NCBI GenBank assembly: GCA_033807695.1
Contig: CM066306.1
Coordinates: 3,038,001 to 3,102,000 of the forward strand
Reading direction: 5' to 3'
DNA length: 64,000 bases
Origin: Daedaleopsis sinensis
Lineage: Eukaryota; Basidiomycota; Agaricomycetes; Polyporales; Polyporaceae
Below, in pieces: positions 35,771-46,302 of this stretch; the first letter of the stretch is position 1, and the number at the start of each line of letters is the position of its first letter. Made by a program: the position numbers and the translations under genes. Under the pieces are notes generated by a model that saw nothing but the letters and a program-made list of their open reading frames with translations, was not told the DNA's origin and did no database searches.

Positions 35771-36300
35771 CAGTTTTGCCGTCTCGTATCTCCTGGATCT
35801 TTTTTGATGTATCTCAATCTGATTGTGTATGTGGATTCTAGTGAAGTTGAGCCGAGCGAGAATGTCTCGTTCACGCGTCCGTGCGTGTCCGTGTTGCAAC
35901 AGTGAGTGGTACTACTGTCAAGTATCTTCAAGCTTCACGACCGTCGACTTGTCAATGTCTGGCTAGTACGGTCGATAGCTTCCCACTACAATGAGGACGG
36001 CCTTCCGCCTGTCTACCTGCCTCAACGATCAACGTTACTGTATCCCACCATTGACAGCCTCGCCCCGTCTGCGGACTATGGAGGATCCGCGCCGACAATA
36101 AGACATGCGAGGCCGCTATCCGAAGCAGCAAGAGCGTCTCCAGCCTGTGCACCGCACTACGGTCGACTACCGCAATACAAAGCTTGCCCTGGAAGAGTAT
36201 CCAAACGCGCGCGGGTTCAAAATCGGCTCCCCTACGAAGCTTGCATCGTACGTACGCATGCTCATCCTTATCATTCCACTATACTAGCATAACATTAACA
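35771..36300 (+). repeat. Downstream element of the A-type kinases, A1 copy, with small ORF 36105-36287
   Basis: Sequence after A1 is related to that after A2 (40020-40690), A3 (47775-48470) and, inverted, A4 (62600-63240). In the A1 copy a frame at 36105-36287 reads like a protein (RYPKQQERLQPVHRTTVDYR, then EEYPNARGFKIGSPTK). In the A3 copy the matching frame has stops after YYPKR and after LAMEE. It may be an ancestral small gene or exon that decays in the other copies. No family is recognised. Confidence 0.45.
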
Positions 36301-36905
36301 GTACAATTCATGATAGGTCGAGTAGTACCTATTGGCACTGTGGAGCTTGACTCTCTCGGAAGAGCACTACTAGTATTCGTATCAGTAACCGCGCACGACA
36401 CACTGGCATGGCTGTCGCTGCTTGATACGACTCGGAGTCATCCAGAAATCACCGCCATTCAACTTCCAGAAAACTGCTGCACAATGGTCGCTGCTTGATA
36501 CCGTGACGACTCGAAGCCATCCATGATGCCCTCGCTTCGCCGATGTTGATGCGAGCAACTTAGTAGCATCGGATGTCCAGAGTCATTATTGGTATCATAT
36601 AATCTTGCTCCCTTGACAAATTCTGTCCGTGGTACATAGTTCGTAGGCTACATACAGTATTACAGCCGCCGCCATGCGAGGTCCCGGGAAGTAATAGATA
36701 CATTCAGAAACGAGATCACGAGAGGGTACATAACGGATGAATCACCGAGACTAGCGAGCGAGCGTACGATGAAAGAAAGCGGAAGGCGGCGATTTCCAGA
36801 GTGAGCCGGAAGACGAGCATGGAATCACCTGTGGATATAGCGATCTTGTGCAAGTGTCAGAGAGCATTGCCACATGAGAGTCACACAAAGACTCACCCGC
36901 TTCCA
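36301..36905. other. Duplicated non-coding sequence
   Basis: No gene. Much of it recurs at 44310-44700 downstream of gene C2, so it belongs to the duplicated A-C block. Confidence 0.6.
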
Positions 36906-38128
36906 CTACATTCCGGAGTCGACCGTCGTGATAGATATCATAGAGGCGCTGGGATCGTATCCCTCGTCGACTAGAATCGAGAACGTCTCCCCATCTTCGC
37001 TCAGCATAACAGAGGTGCCATCCCCATCATACGCTGTCACAAACGACATCGTGTCTTCGTCGTCATCCTCCAAGCCGTCCTCAAGCCGGGTGATCGCGAG
37101 GTTAGTGATAGATCGCACGCTGTAGCTAGGCATGCTCATGCCCAGATCGGCGATGCGTCGGTTCTCGGCGCCGGGAACCAGTTCAGCAAGACCAGACACT
37201 AGTCATAGAGGGTTAGGGGCACGCGCGAGCCGATATGAGCTGATGTCCAGACGTACCCGAATACGATCTAGGAACCTTCCCCTTGTATGGTCTTCCCGAT
37301 TCGTCGCCGGGGCGCTTGCTGGAGGATAGTCTGACAGAGCCCCCCTCTGCAGGAACGGTCAGGGCTCTGAACTAGCTATATGTGAGAGTAGCCCCATACC
37401 GTCGCATTGGACTTTCAGGTCAACGCCTGCGCCAGCCACAATCTTTAAGTCCTTGATTTGGATATACAACGTTCCCGGTGCTGGCGTCCCTGAAGGTCCA
37501 TTCAGTTGAACACGTTGGTCTATGATATAGCAGTGGAATATGAGGCCCTATTCCGTATGACTAGGAAGAGAACGTACCCTGAGGATGGGGGTCCTCCTCA
37601 GCGCCTGTACTACTTGTCAGTGCCTTCCTCTGCTTCTCGTCTAATATCGGACGTCTCGCTGCGGTAGCCGATATAGTCTATGATGATAGGATAATGATGA
37701 TTAAGACCGTCGCTTCTTAGCAGGTTCTTAAGAGCTGTAGAAGGCGAGATATGGTACCTGAACGGCAATATAGTAGCTATCAACCGAATTGGAGTAGTTG
37801 CGGGACATAGAGAAGACTTCTATGGGATTCTTGACGATATCTCTGAACCTCGTAGATGGGAGGGTTTCTCGTGTTTGTAGCACACTATGGAGTCATGAAT
37901 TGATCTCGTTAATGGGGATGAATATAGAAGTAGAGCTCACAATGCTTCTGAAGTTCTGAGGTCTTCCAAGTCGTGCTGGGAAAAGAGATGCTGGTTCTCT
38001 TCCATGATCGTGGCGATCTTCCTCTCCTTGTCCGCAGCTCGTTCCTGAATCTTGGTAGGGGACATACGCGAAGCGATGGTGACGAGTATCTGTACAACAG
38101 GAGTGATGACATCCAGAGCAAGCGGCAT
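36906..38128 (-). CDS. C1: unknown protein of 311 aa, six exons
   Basis: Exons 37941-38128, 37758-37884, 37578-37677, 37400-37519, 37257-37364 and 36906-37198 join with intron phases 2, 0, 1, 1, 1 and stay open to the stop, 936 nt in all. Exon 1 encodes a helical N-terminus (MPLALDVITPVVQILVTIAS, then ERAADKERKIATIMEENQHL). Exon 2 holds LPSTRFRDIVKNPIEVFSMS with RNYSNSVDSYYIAVQ. Exon 4 holds a beta-like strand pattern, GTLYIQIKDLKIVAGAGVDL. The last exon holds ELVPGAE, an acidic stretch DGLEDDDEDT and a strand pair around GDGTSVMLSEDGETFSILVD. No membrane segment or signal peptide is obvious. Two paralogues (C2, C3) share it. It starts 401 bp from kinase A2 on the other strand. I do not recognise the family; its function is unknown. 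Confidence 0.85.
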
Positions 38129-38528
38129 GTTTGGCGTCGAGGGGATGAGCAGGCGGGGTGGTCACTGCCAGGGAATCTTCAAGTTAAGTTCAAGCAGTCG
38201 CTCAGAGATCGACAACGACGAACTTCATATTTATGCAGCCGGCGAGTCGCTCGTTCAGCATAGGAGTAAAACGCGCAGCAACTCTTCTGACGCAGAAGTT
38301 CTCAGCAGGGTACAATGGGCGCAACAAGGGGTGCAAGTTTGTTGGGTAAGTGTCATGTCAGTCGTTGTGCTCAGGTTCCCAGCTTGTGCGCCACCAAGGT
38401 GTACAGCGTGTGAATGGGCGCTCGTATAATATCACACGAACGCCCACAATGGAGCCAAGCAATGACAAATAATAAGCGTTCACCACACGCCCTCTGAACT
38501 CTGCTCCCTCCTCCATCCGCTAGTGCAC
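38129..38528. promoter_or_regulatory. Shared 400-bp divergent promoter region of C1 and kinase A2
   Basis: The two start codons face away from each other with 400 bp between. A block at 38441-38476 (CGCCCACAATGGAGCCAAGC and following AATGACAAATAATAAG) is conserved before A1 (34321-34360) and A3 (46222-46257), about 50-110 bp upstream of the kinase ATG. An imperfect inverted repeat, GGGCGCTCGT with ACGAACGCCC, frames TATAATATCAC at about 38417-38446. These are candidate promoter or leader elements. Confidence 0.6.
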
Positions 38529-39886
38529 ATGTACAACGCAGGGACACATGCCAATCATCCTCTACACTACGAGAATCTGCGCGGCGGACTTGTGGACAGC
38601 GAGTACTTCTGGAGGGACCATTCCAAATGGCTCGCCGAGTCGGGTTACAGGTTACGTCCCCGCTATCAAGAGGATTGGCAACCATCTTGGCTTGAAACGA
38701 AGAGGCCAACATATAAGAGCGAGGACGGATTGACAACTATGGTGAGTACTAATCTACTGCTTCCTGTAGTCTCGCTCAATCCCGTTCAAAGGTGTCTGTG
38801 GCCATGGACGCGGTTCGGATTTCCGACGGTCGTGTTGTTTCAATCAAGAAGGTTTCGAGGACCAAGCACCCTGATGAGGAAGAAATACTTCGATCCCTCA
38901 CACATGAAGAACTCCTTAAGGATCCTACCAACCACACCGTGCCTCTCTACGAGATCCTCCAATCGCCTCTTGACCCCGATTGCTTCTTCATTGTCATGCC
39001 CTATCTCACCCGCATTTATATGATCAAATTCGCGACGGTTGGAGAGGCTATCGAGTGCTTCCGGCAACTGTTCGAGGTGAGTAGTTCTCGAAGCTCTCAC
39101 TTCAGCAGACGCTAAGGCCCAAAGGGAACAGGGCTTGAAATTCATCCATAGTCGCCGTGTCGCACATAGGTGTGAACTGTCTTATCGTTTAACACGATAT
39201 CTAGCTGACGGATATCATTAGCGATATAACCTTGGTGAATGTCATGATGGATGCTACGCCCCTCTACTCAGACATACCTCACCCCTCTTATGCCTATCCG
39301 CAAAGGAGTTACGACTTCGAACGGAAAATCAAGAAGTACACCCGCACTGATCGTCCTACACGATACTACTATATCGACTTTGGATTGTCCGCCAAGTTTA
39401 ATCCCGGGGAGGAGACCATATCGCCCATCAACATCGGGGGTGATAAAACTCTTCCGGAGTACGAGAACCCGTTAGGAATGTACAATCCCTTCAAGGCTGA
39501 TATCTACACGCTCGGCAACCTCATTCGTCAAAGATTCATGGATGTGAGTTCGCATGCACGGGATCGCATGCATGGGATATACGTTGTCGTATAGTTTCGC
39601 TGACTTCGTCGCGTCCATCTTTCAGGAAAGCCATTGCCTCCAGTTCTTAGCCCCTCTGGTCGCCGACATGACCAAGAAGAAGCCCGAAGATCGTCCTTCA
39701 ATCGAAGAAGCGTATCGACGCTTTGAAGAGATACGCTCTTCGTTGTCTTCGTGGACTCTCAGGTCTCGGTTTGTCTATCGGGATGAGTTTTTCATCGCGC
39801 GGATCTTTCGAGCCTGTCGCCATGTCGTTCGCACTAGCATGTGGATTGTGAAGAAGACACCAGCCCTCCCCACCCCTCCGCAGTGA
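38529..39886 (+). CDS. Kinase A2: protein-kinase-like protein, 372 aa, HSD variant
   Basis: Exons 38529-38741, 38792-39076, 39132-39169, 39222-39543 and 39626-39886 join in phase. The intron that splits the catalytic-loop codon is 39170-39221 and again gives AG|C, so the loop reads VAHSDITLVN. Lys of VVSIKK, Glu of EEEIL, YYIDFGLSAKF, LPEYEN, ADIYTLGN and PEDRPS are all present. Relative to A1 it has two extra codons in exon 4 (AYPQRSYDFERK). The last intron is longer than in A1 and A3 through an insertion with repeated GCATGCA. It is head-to-head with C1. Confidence 0.9.
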
Positions 39887-40019
39887 CAGCTCTGTCGTGT
39901 TGTATATCCTGAGTCTTATCTTGCTGTTTCTCGATTATCTGATTGGGTATGTGGACGAACACGCCTCTAGTGAAGTTGAGACTGCATCGTTCACGCGCCG
40001 GTGTATCCATGGTCGCACT

Positions 40020-40690
40020 AGTGAGTGGTACTGTCAAATATCTTCAAAATGAACAAGGGTCAATCTGCAATGTCTAGTTCCGGTTCAATAGCGTCCCGCT
40101 TACATTCGTCTACTTGTCGCAACCGGTCAGCTTTGATAGCCGCTCCCCGCTCCCCCTGCGGACTATGGAGGCCCCGCCGCGGTAAGAGCTTCTCCTGCTT
40201 ATGCACTGCACGACGGTCGACTACCCCAATACAAGGCTTGCCATGGAAGAGTAAGCATCCGAACCCCCGCGCGGGTTCGAAGCGGTTCCCACTACGAGCC
40301 TGCATCGTACGTACGCATGGTCAGGGTTCGGGCTCGATGAGAGAAAATACAACGCACCGCGTGTACGTGGCGGGGGGTCCATCGCGCTCGTCAGTAGCTC
40401 ACATTTCTATTGTTCCGAGGATAACCACCCCAGGGCAGCGGGATGGCACTTTACAACCGGCGGCGACTCATTTTGCAGCGACCCTGTTCAGTTTGACACT
40501 GTTCCTGAGTTTGACACTTGTGATCCAGGGGGCATTCCGGTGCTTTCGGTGCGAATACAGCCTTGAGGTGACCGCTTCTGCCGGTAAGCTTGATTCCATG
40601 GTAGTACTCGACTAGTCGCTTGAAACCTCCAGACACGGAAGAAACCGATCCTTGGGTGCGCGTCGAAATGCGGTTCCGCGCGCCCATAAC
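40020..40690. repeat. Downstream element of the A-type kinases, A2 copy
   Basis: This matches 47775-48470 after A3 and, inverted, 62600-63240 next to A4. Landmarks are ATGAACAAGGGTCAAT at the start and GTACTCGACTAGTCGCTTGA near the end. A variant of the end also occurs at 44130-44190. Frames are interrupted differently in each copy, so it is probably non-coding or decayed. Confidence 0.8.
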
Positions 40691-40973
40691 GTCGCTCTTG
40701 ACTGAAGTCGATATTTGTCCGCTGGCAGTGTCTTCCGAAAATTGCTGCATTATAACGCAACTTCCGCACTGCGCACACATGTACATGCTCAACGCTCACA
40801 TTTCATCGGCCATAGCATTGCAGAGTTGTGTTATGGCGACATGGTGACAGCAATACCGGGAGAACAACGTAACAAGCGACAGCAGTAGCACGAACAGCGA
40901 GGGGGGAAAGTGATGTAGAAGATGACTGGCGGCGAATGGCTAGGAGGCGGGAAGCTACAACGGCAGTACGGGA
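40691..40973. other. Convergent intergenic region between A2 and B1
   Basis: No gene seen. Confidence 0.5.
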
Positions 40974-42284
40974 CTACACCTTGGGAGTCGGAATAGGCGA
41001 GCGTCCGGTCACCAAGTTGGGTATGGCACGGGCAGAAAGGTAGTGTGCGCCCTTGATTAGATTCATGAAGGGCGAGTCTCGTCGTTCCACAAGTCGCTCG
41101 CGAAGCTTGCACCACGACAGCTTAGAGGCGATCTGAGTTAAATCGGCGACAACGGCGTCCATACTCGGACGTTTGTCAGGTGCATCTTGTATCATCCGGC
41201 TGATCAATGGCTCCATGAACGAGAAGTTCGTGTAAACCTTTCAAGTATCAGTACCATGTAGTGGCAGAGCGGAGAGCATGACTCACTTCAAGGAAATCCC
41301 GACGGATGAGATTGCCCATGTAGTAAACATCGGTATGGAACGGATTTCGGGGGGTATGCGGGTCGTTCTGGAACTCTGGAACCGTTTTGTCGCCCCCCAG
41401 GATGGGAACCTCGAGGGGGCGGGTATCGTCTGGACCGTACCGTCGCGACAACCCGAAATCAGTGAAATAGTACTTCACTGGATGTGCGGTGCGAGTATAC
41501 GGGCGTACGTCCCTCTTCAGGTCGCGTGTCTTCCAAGGGCGTTGAGGATGGAATTGGGTTGGTATTATGGGCTTCCACTCCATCATGACGTTCAGCTTCG
41601 AGATGTCTCTACCGACCGAGTTAGACACAAGGCACAACAGCAAGTAATTTAAATGAGCACTAACCTGTGGGCGACCTGTTGCTCGTGGATGAATTGCAAG
41701 CCCTATTGGGCGTGCGGTCTGCATACTAATACTAGCACGGTCAAACATGAGGTGGACTTACCTCAAACGCTTGTCGAAAGAACTCCACAGATTCGCCCAC
41801 AGTCACAAACTTTGGATCGGTGTAGAACCTCAACAGCGGCATGACAAGGAACCGTTGGTCGTCGTCGTGAGGGTCATCTAACACGTCGAGGATTGGACAA
41901 CAGTGGTTGCGAGAGTTCTCAGCGAGGGGCGGAGACGACAAGAAGAGAGCAATCTCGCTTTCAAATGGATGAGTTGACTTCGAGTAGTGTTTAATGGCGA
42001 CCACCTCTCCATCCCTTTCCCTGACAGCGTCCATGACTTTCGTGGTCTGTAGTATCAAAGAGTGAGAAGAGCAACACATAGAGAGGAGTAAGACATACAC
42101 CGGGATATATACCATCCTCGCATTGCAAACGAGATCTCTCCGTTGTCTGCCATGAGGGAACCCAGTTTGGAGAGTACCGGGGACGAAGGAGATAGCCGCA
42201 ACGTTGGAGCCATTCGTAACGGTCCCGCCAGAAGATCTCTGATTCAGACAGCAGACCCTTCCGAAGGGCATCTTCCCCAACCAT
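40974..42284 (-). CDS. Kinase B1: protein-kinase-like protein, 364 aa
   Basis: Exons 42099-42284, 41762-42046, 41665-41702, 41287-41608 and 40974-41237 join in phase. It is the B subfamily type: same intron positions as A and identical lengths for exons 2, 3 and 4 (285, 38, 322 nt), but a divergent sequence. The N-terminus has EIFWRDRYEWLQRCGYLLRP. Landmarks are VVAIKHYSKS (Lys), FESEIALFL (Glu), and the catalytic loop VAHRDISKLN, where the split codon is AG|A and therefore Arg. YYFTDFGLSRRY, PEFQND, HTDVYYMGNLIRR and DKRPSMD follow. All catalytic residues are present, so this may be an active kinase. Exon 1 ends at GGT before the GTATGT donor at 42098. It is head-to-head with D1, 665 bp away. 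Confidence 0.9.
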
Positions 42285-42949
42285 GTTACCTCGAGCTTAG
42301 ATGCACAGAGATATGAGCTGGAATGTAGGCCGGAGAGAACAGCAGGTCGGGCATCAGAGGACAAAGTGCGAACGACATCGGACGTGACAAGGTTTGCGGA
42401 CGGAGACAAGCGCGGAAACACGTGGCGTAACAAATGCATGCAAACTCCCACGTCATGTCACAGTCCGACGCTCCTTGCTGAATTTCCTGAACCACTACTA
42501 GTAGCTATAGTACTAAGTAGTACTAGCTAGTACTACTTAGTAACTGCCGCCTGCGCCCAGACAGGCCCAGACTTGTCGAACAGCGTCCGGGGCTTCCTGC
42601 GTAAGCGCTGACTTGCTTGTGAATTCTGGCCGGCGAGGTGCTGGCACTGGCAACATGGTATGATGCGCCGTCTTGAACTTCACTTACATCTTTCCAATCT
42701 CGGGAGTTCTTGTTGCACTTACTGCCACGCAATTTAGCCAACCTACGGCCCTTACGTCTAAAGCCCCCGCGCGCATGACATTAAACCCACGATCCTGGCA
42801 ACATGACTCTTTGACTACAGACTACTGCCGCAACTCCCTCCGGACATACTCCTAGGTCCTCTTCTCTCTCCTCTCGTAGCATATCGCACCTTCGATCACC
42901 GACAAGGAGCTCACTCGATCATAGCGACACTTCGAACGAACGTGACGAT
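42285..42949. promoter_or_regulatory. Divergent promoter region of B1 and D1, with a perfect palindrome
   Basis: A 28-bp perfect palindrome (half-site CTAAGTAGTACTAG) lies at 42513-42540 and begins the element shared with 34185-34320. A related half, ACTAGTAGCTATAGTACTA, precedes it. It is a candidate binding site for a dimeric regulator or a hairpin-forming repeat. Otherwise no gene is seen in the interval. Confidence 0.55.
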
Positions 42950-43988
42950 ATGGGTGATTCGGAGCAGATCTCTCCCTCTTCCGATCCTAATCCTAATTCG
43001 AACGACGACATCTCCGCCGATTCGGTGGTGCGAGCCCCCCGCTGGCTTGGGCCGCTCAAGCGATGGCATCCCAGATACCAACTGAATCGTGGCTTAGGCT
43101 ACTATTTCGAGGGTGTCAAAAACATCAGATATGTCCTGGTCGCTCATGATGACTGGAGGCAAAAGGCTGAGATGCGAGACCTCGTTGACGAGGGCATCAG
43201 GTGAGTGCATTCCGAGTATCATCGCCGCCGGTTGATTAATATTTTAGAATCATCGGGGACTTTGGGGAGATTCGCGGTCGATCTAAGACCTTGTCGGTCG
43301 ACGAATGTCGGACGTGGAAGCGTGATGCAAGACGATTTCTCAACAGCGCTGAGGTATGTCCTTCGCCTTTCAGTAAATCGGGCATCTGTTCATGGACATC
43401 GTACTACGTCCTCACCGACAGAGCTCGTCCCATACAGCACGAATCACATCTCTTAAAAAATATCTGAGAGAACCAAATCCCTTCACGGATAGCAACGCTC
43501 GTGAGTGGTCCATAACTCACTGAACATTGTCCTCGCTCATTCTTCGACAGCGTCTGGAGTTTCCACTCCCCACTACTCCATACGCAATGTCGTTCCGAGG
43601 AGTCCAAGATTCGGAAACAGAGAAGATATATGGGAAGCACTTGTTCCATCGAGTCTGCTGCCCGTCCCCGAAGTCTCGTGTCAGTACTATGTCCCTCTCC
43701 GCCGTTATATCATCTGATGTACGACTTGCAGCGCTTGTGAATGCTCTCGCCATTGACGACAGCATCACTAACCTATCAGCCAGGGTGCCACCGGAGCGTA
43801 TGGACACTGTGCTAGGAATGCCGCGGCCCGGTACGGGTATAGACGAACATGACCCCCCTGCAGAAGACGATGACCCGCGATCAGCGACACCGTCCACACC
43901 CGCTGCACAGTACGAGTGCCCTCCTCGCCGTGTCATTCGCCGTTGCTCTTCTCATCCGAACATGGGTATGATAAGTCACGTTCCCTGA
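42950..43988 (+). CDS. D1: unknown protein, five or more exons, 3' end uncertain
   Basis: Exons 42950-43200, 43248-43353, 43422-43500 and 43551-43672 join with phases 2, 0, 1, matching D2 exon by exon (exon 2 is 106 nt in both). The product has a helical region, YQLNRGLGYYFEG followed by VLVAHDDWRQKAEMRDLVDE, then CRTWKRDARRFLNSAE, then WEALVPSSLLPVPE, where D2 reads EAVVFSSLPIPPVP. The final exon is unclear: the frame simply continues to a stop at 43717, or a later exon reaches the stop at 43988 through an acidic segment (PPAEDDDPRSATPSTPAAQY). The family is unknown to me. It is paired head-to-head with kinase B1. Confidence 0.7.
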
Positions 43989-44703
43989 CGGCACCTTGTT
44001 CATCGAGTGAATACACTTCTATGTATGTATGTATATAGATTGCTGACGAGGGCTCTGCTGGGTGATTGGCTTCAGAATGTACTAGTTGCTCAGATAGGTT
44101 TCACGAGTGCGTTTTTGCCGGTTTGGTTACATCGAAGTAGGACTCGACTAGTCCGAGTCGCTTGAACCCTCCGGACACGGTAGAAGCCGGTTCTTACTAC
44201 TTTGGAGCCTGAGGTGGCACTTAGGACGATTGCGCAGATTACGAACAAACGCACCCAGACTATTCCCGATCCAGCGGACTGAGCTGAATTCACTAGCGAT
44301 AATAACAATACAATTCATGGTAAGTCGAGTAAGGCCTAGTAGTAGTACCTACTGGCACTGCCATGGAGACCCGACTCTCTCAGAAAGAGCGTTACTAGTA
44401 TTCGTGCCGGTAACCGCGCACGACACATGATATCGATCTACTGTCGCTCCTTGATACGACTCAGAGCCATCCACCATGGGCTCGCTTCGCCGACGTTGGT
44501 GCAGCTTAGCATCGGATGTGTAGAGTCACTATCGGTATCGTATAATCTTGCTCCCTTGACGAGATTCCGTCCGTGGTACATAGTAGGCGATTTCCAGAGT
44601 GAGCCGGAAGATGAGCATGGAATCACCTGTGAATATAGCGATCTTGTGCCAGTGTCAGAGAGCATTGCCACATGAGAGTCACACAAAGACTCACCCGCTT
44701 CCA
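43989..44703. other. Intergenic, partly duplicated sequence
   Basis: No gene. 44130-44190 resembles the end of the A downstream element, and 44310 onwards matches 36300-36905. Confidence 0.6.
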
Positions 44704-45920
44704 CTACATTCCGGGGTCAACCGTCGCGAGGGAAATCAGAGATCCATTGGGATCGTATCCCTCGTCGACTAGAATCGAGAACGTCTCCCCATCTTCGCTC
44801 AGCATAACAGAGGCGCCATCCCCATCAGACGCTGTCATAAACGACATCGTGTCTTCGTCGTCATCCTCCAGGCCGTCCTCAAGCCGGGTAATCGCGAGGT
44901 TAGTGATAGATCGCACGCTGTAGCTAGGCATGCTCATGCCCAGATCGGCGCCGCGTCTGTTCTCGGCGCCGGGAACCAGTTCAGCAAGACCAGACACTAG
45001 TCGTAGAGGGTCAGGGGCTGCGCGAGCTGATATGAGCTGATGTCCAGACGTACCCGAATACGATCTAGGAACCTTCCCCTTGCATGGTCTTCCCGATTCG
45101 TCGCTCGGACGCTTGTTGGAGGACAGTCTGAAGGAGCCCTGGCCCTCTGCAGGAACAGTCAGGGCACTGGACTAGGTATGAGAGAGTAACCCCATACCGT
45201 CGTATTCGAATTCGACGTCAACGCCTGCGCCAGCCATAATCTTTAAGTCCTTGATTTGGACGTACAACGTTCCCGGTGCTGGCGCCCCCGAGCTTGAAGG
45301 TTCATTCAGAGCACGCTGGTCTATGTTGTGGCCTATGTTATAGAAGTGAGATATGACGCCCCGGTTCGCATGAGTGGTAACAGAACGTACCCTGGGGAAG
45401 GGGAGCCTCGCCTGTAGAAGCTGTCTCCGGCTCAAGTACTTGACGTGTCAGTGCGGAAGCCGATATAGCCTATGATGATGTGATGATTAAAACCGTCGCC
45501 TGTTAGTAGGTTCGTCAGAGCTGTAGAAGGGGAGATATGGCACCTGGACAGCAATATAGTATCTATCAACCGAATTGGAATAGTTGCGGGTCTCAGAGAA
45601 TACGTGTATGGGATGCTTGACGATATCTCTGAACCTCGTAGATGGGAGGATCCTTCGTGTTCGTAGCACGCTATCAGGATAGAGTCATGAATTGATCTCG
45701 CCACTGGGGATAAATATGGACGTAAAACGCACTATCGTTGTTTGGTTTTGAGCACTTTCAAGTCACGCTTCGAAAAGAGATGCTTGTTCTCTGCCATGAT
45801 CGTGGCGATTTTCCTCTCCTTGTCCGCAGCTCGTTCTTGCATCTTGGAAGGGGACACATGCGAAGTAATAGTAACGAGTACCTGCAGAACGGGGGTAATG
45901 ACATCCAGAGCAAGCGGCAT
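44704..45920 (-). pseudogene. C2: paralogue of C1 with a lost splice acceptor before exon 5
   Basis: Exons 45733-45920, 45544-45670, 45391-45469, 45198-45320 and 44704-44996 match C1 exons 1, 2, 3, 4 and 6 with the same phases. Exon 1 (188 nt) and exon 2 (127 nt) have identical lengths, and most residues agree (ERAADKERKIATIMAENKHL, LPSTRFRDIVKHPIHVFSET, GTLYVQIKDLKIMAGAGVDV). Exon 5 of C1 begins after CAGAG; here the same place reads CCAGTG, so the AG at the exon border is gone, and the nearby AGs give stops. Exons 4 and 6 are both compatible (phase 1), so skipping exon 5 would still give an open product about 36 residues shorter. It could be a pseudogene or a shortened isoform. It is head-to-head with kinase A3, 382 bp away. 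Confidence 0.75.
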
Positions 45921-46302
45921 AGTTGGCGACGAGAAGATAGGAAGGCGTGTGGGCAGTGGTCACTTGGTGGTGACTGGGGAATGTTGCAATCGCTTGATTG
46001 AAAACGACGGAGCATATTTATGCGGCTGGCGAGTCGCTCGCAGTGCATAAAAATGAGACAAACTGTTACTCTTCAGACGTAGAAGCTCTTAGAAGGGTAC
46101 AACGGGCGCAACAAGGCCGGTGCCAGTGTCATCATGTCAGTTGTGCGGATGAGGTTCTCGGCGCTCATTCTGTGCCACCAGGGACAGCGTGTGAATGGGC
46201 CCTCGCATAATCTCACACGAACGCCCACAGCGGAGCCAAGCAATGATAAACAATGAGAGTTCGACTCGCCCATCTGCCCCCCTCCTCGATCCCCAATTAC
46301 AT
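45921..46302. promoter_or_regulatory. Divergent promoter region of C2 and kinase A3
   Basis: This is the same arrangement as between C1 and A2. The conserved leader block at 46222-46257 reads ACGCCCACAGCGGAGCCAAG and on to ATGATAAACAATGAG. Confidence 0.6.

Noticed and set aside
38371..38736. Minus-strand frame opposite kinase A2 exon 1
   Set aside because: It is a shadow of the conserved kinase exon; the same shadow exists opposite the other copies.
43527..43988. Single long plus-strand frame as a stand-alone gene
   Set aside because: Its first part overlaps D1 exon 4 in another frame, and the D1 frame is the one that aligns with D2; only the acidic end could be a D1 exon.
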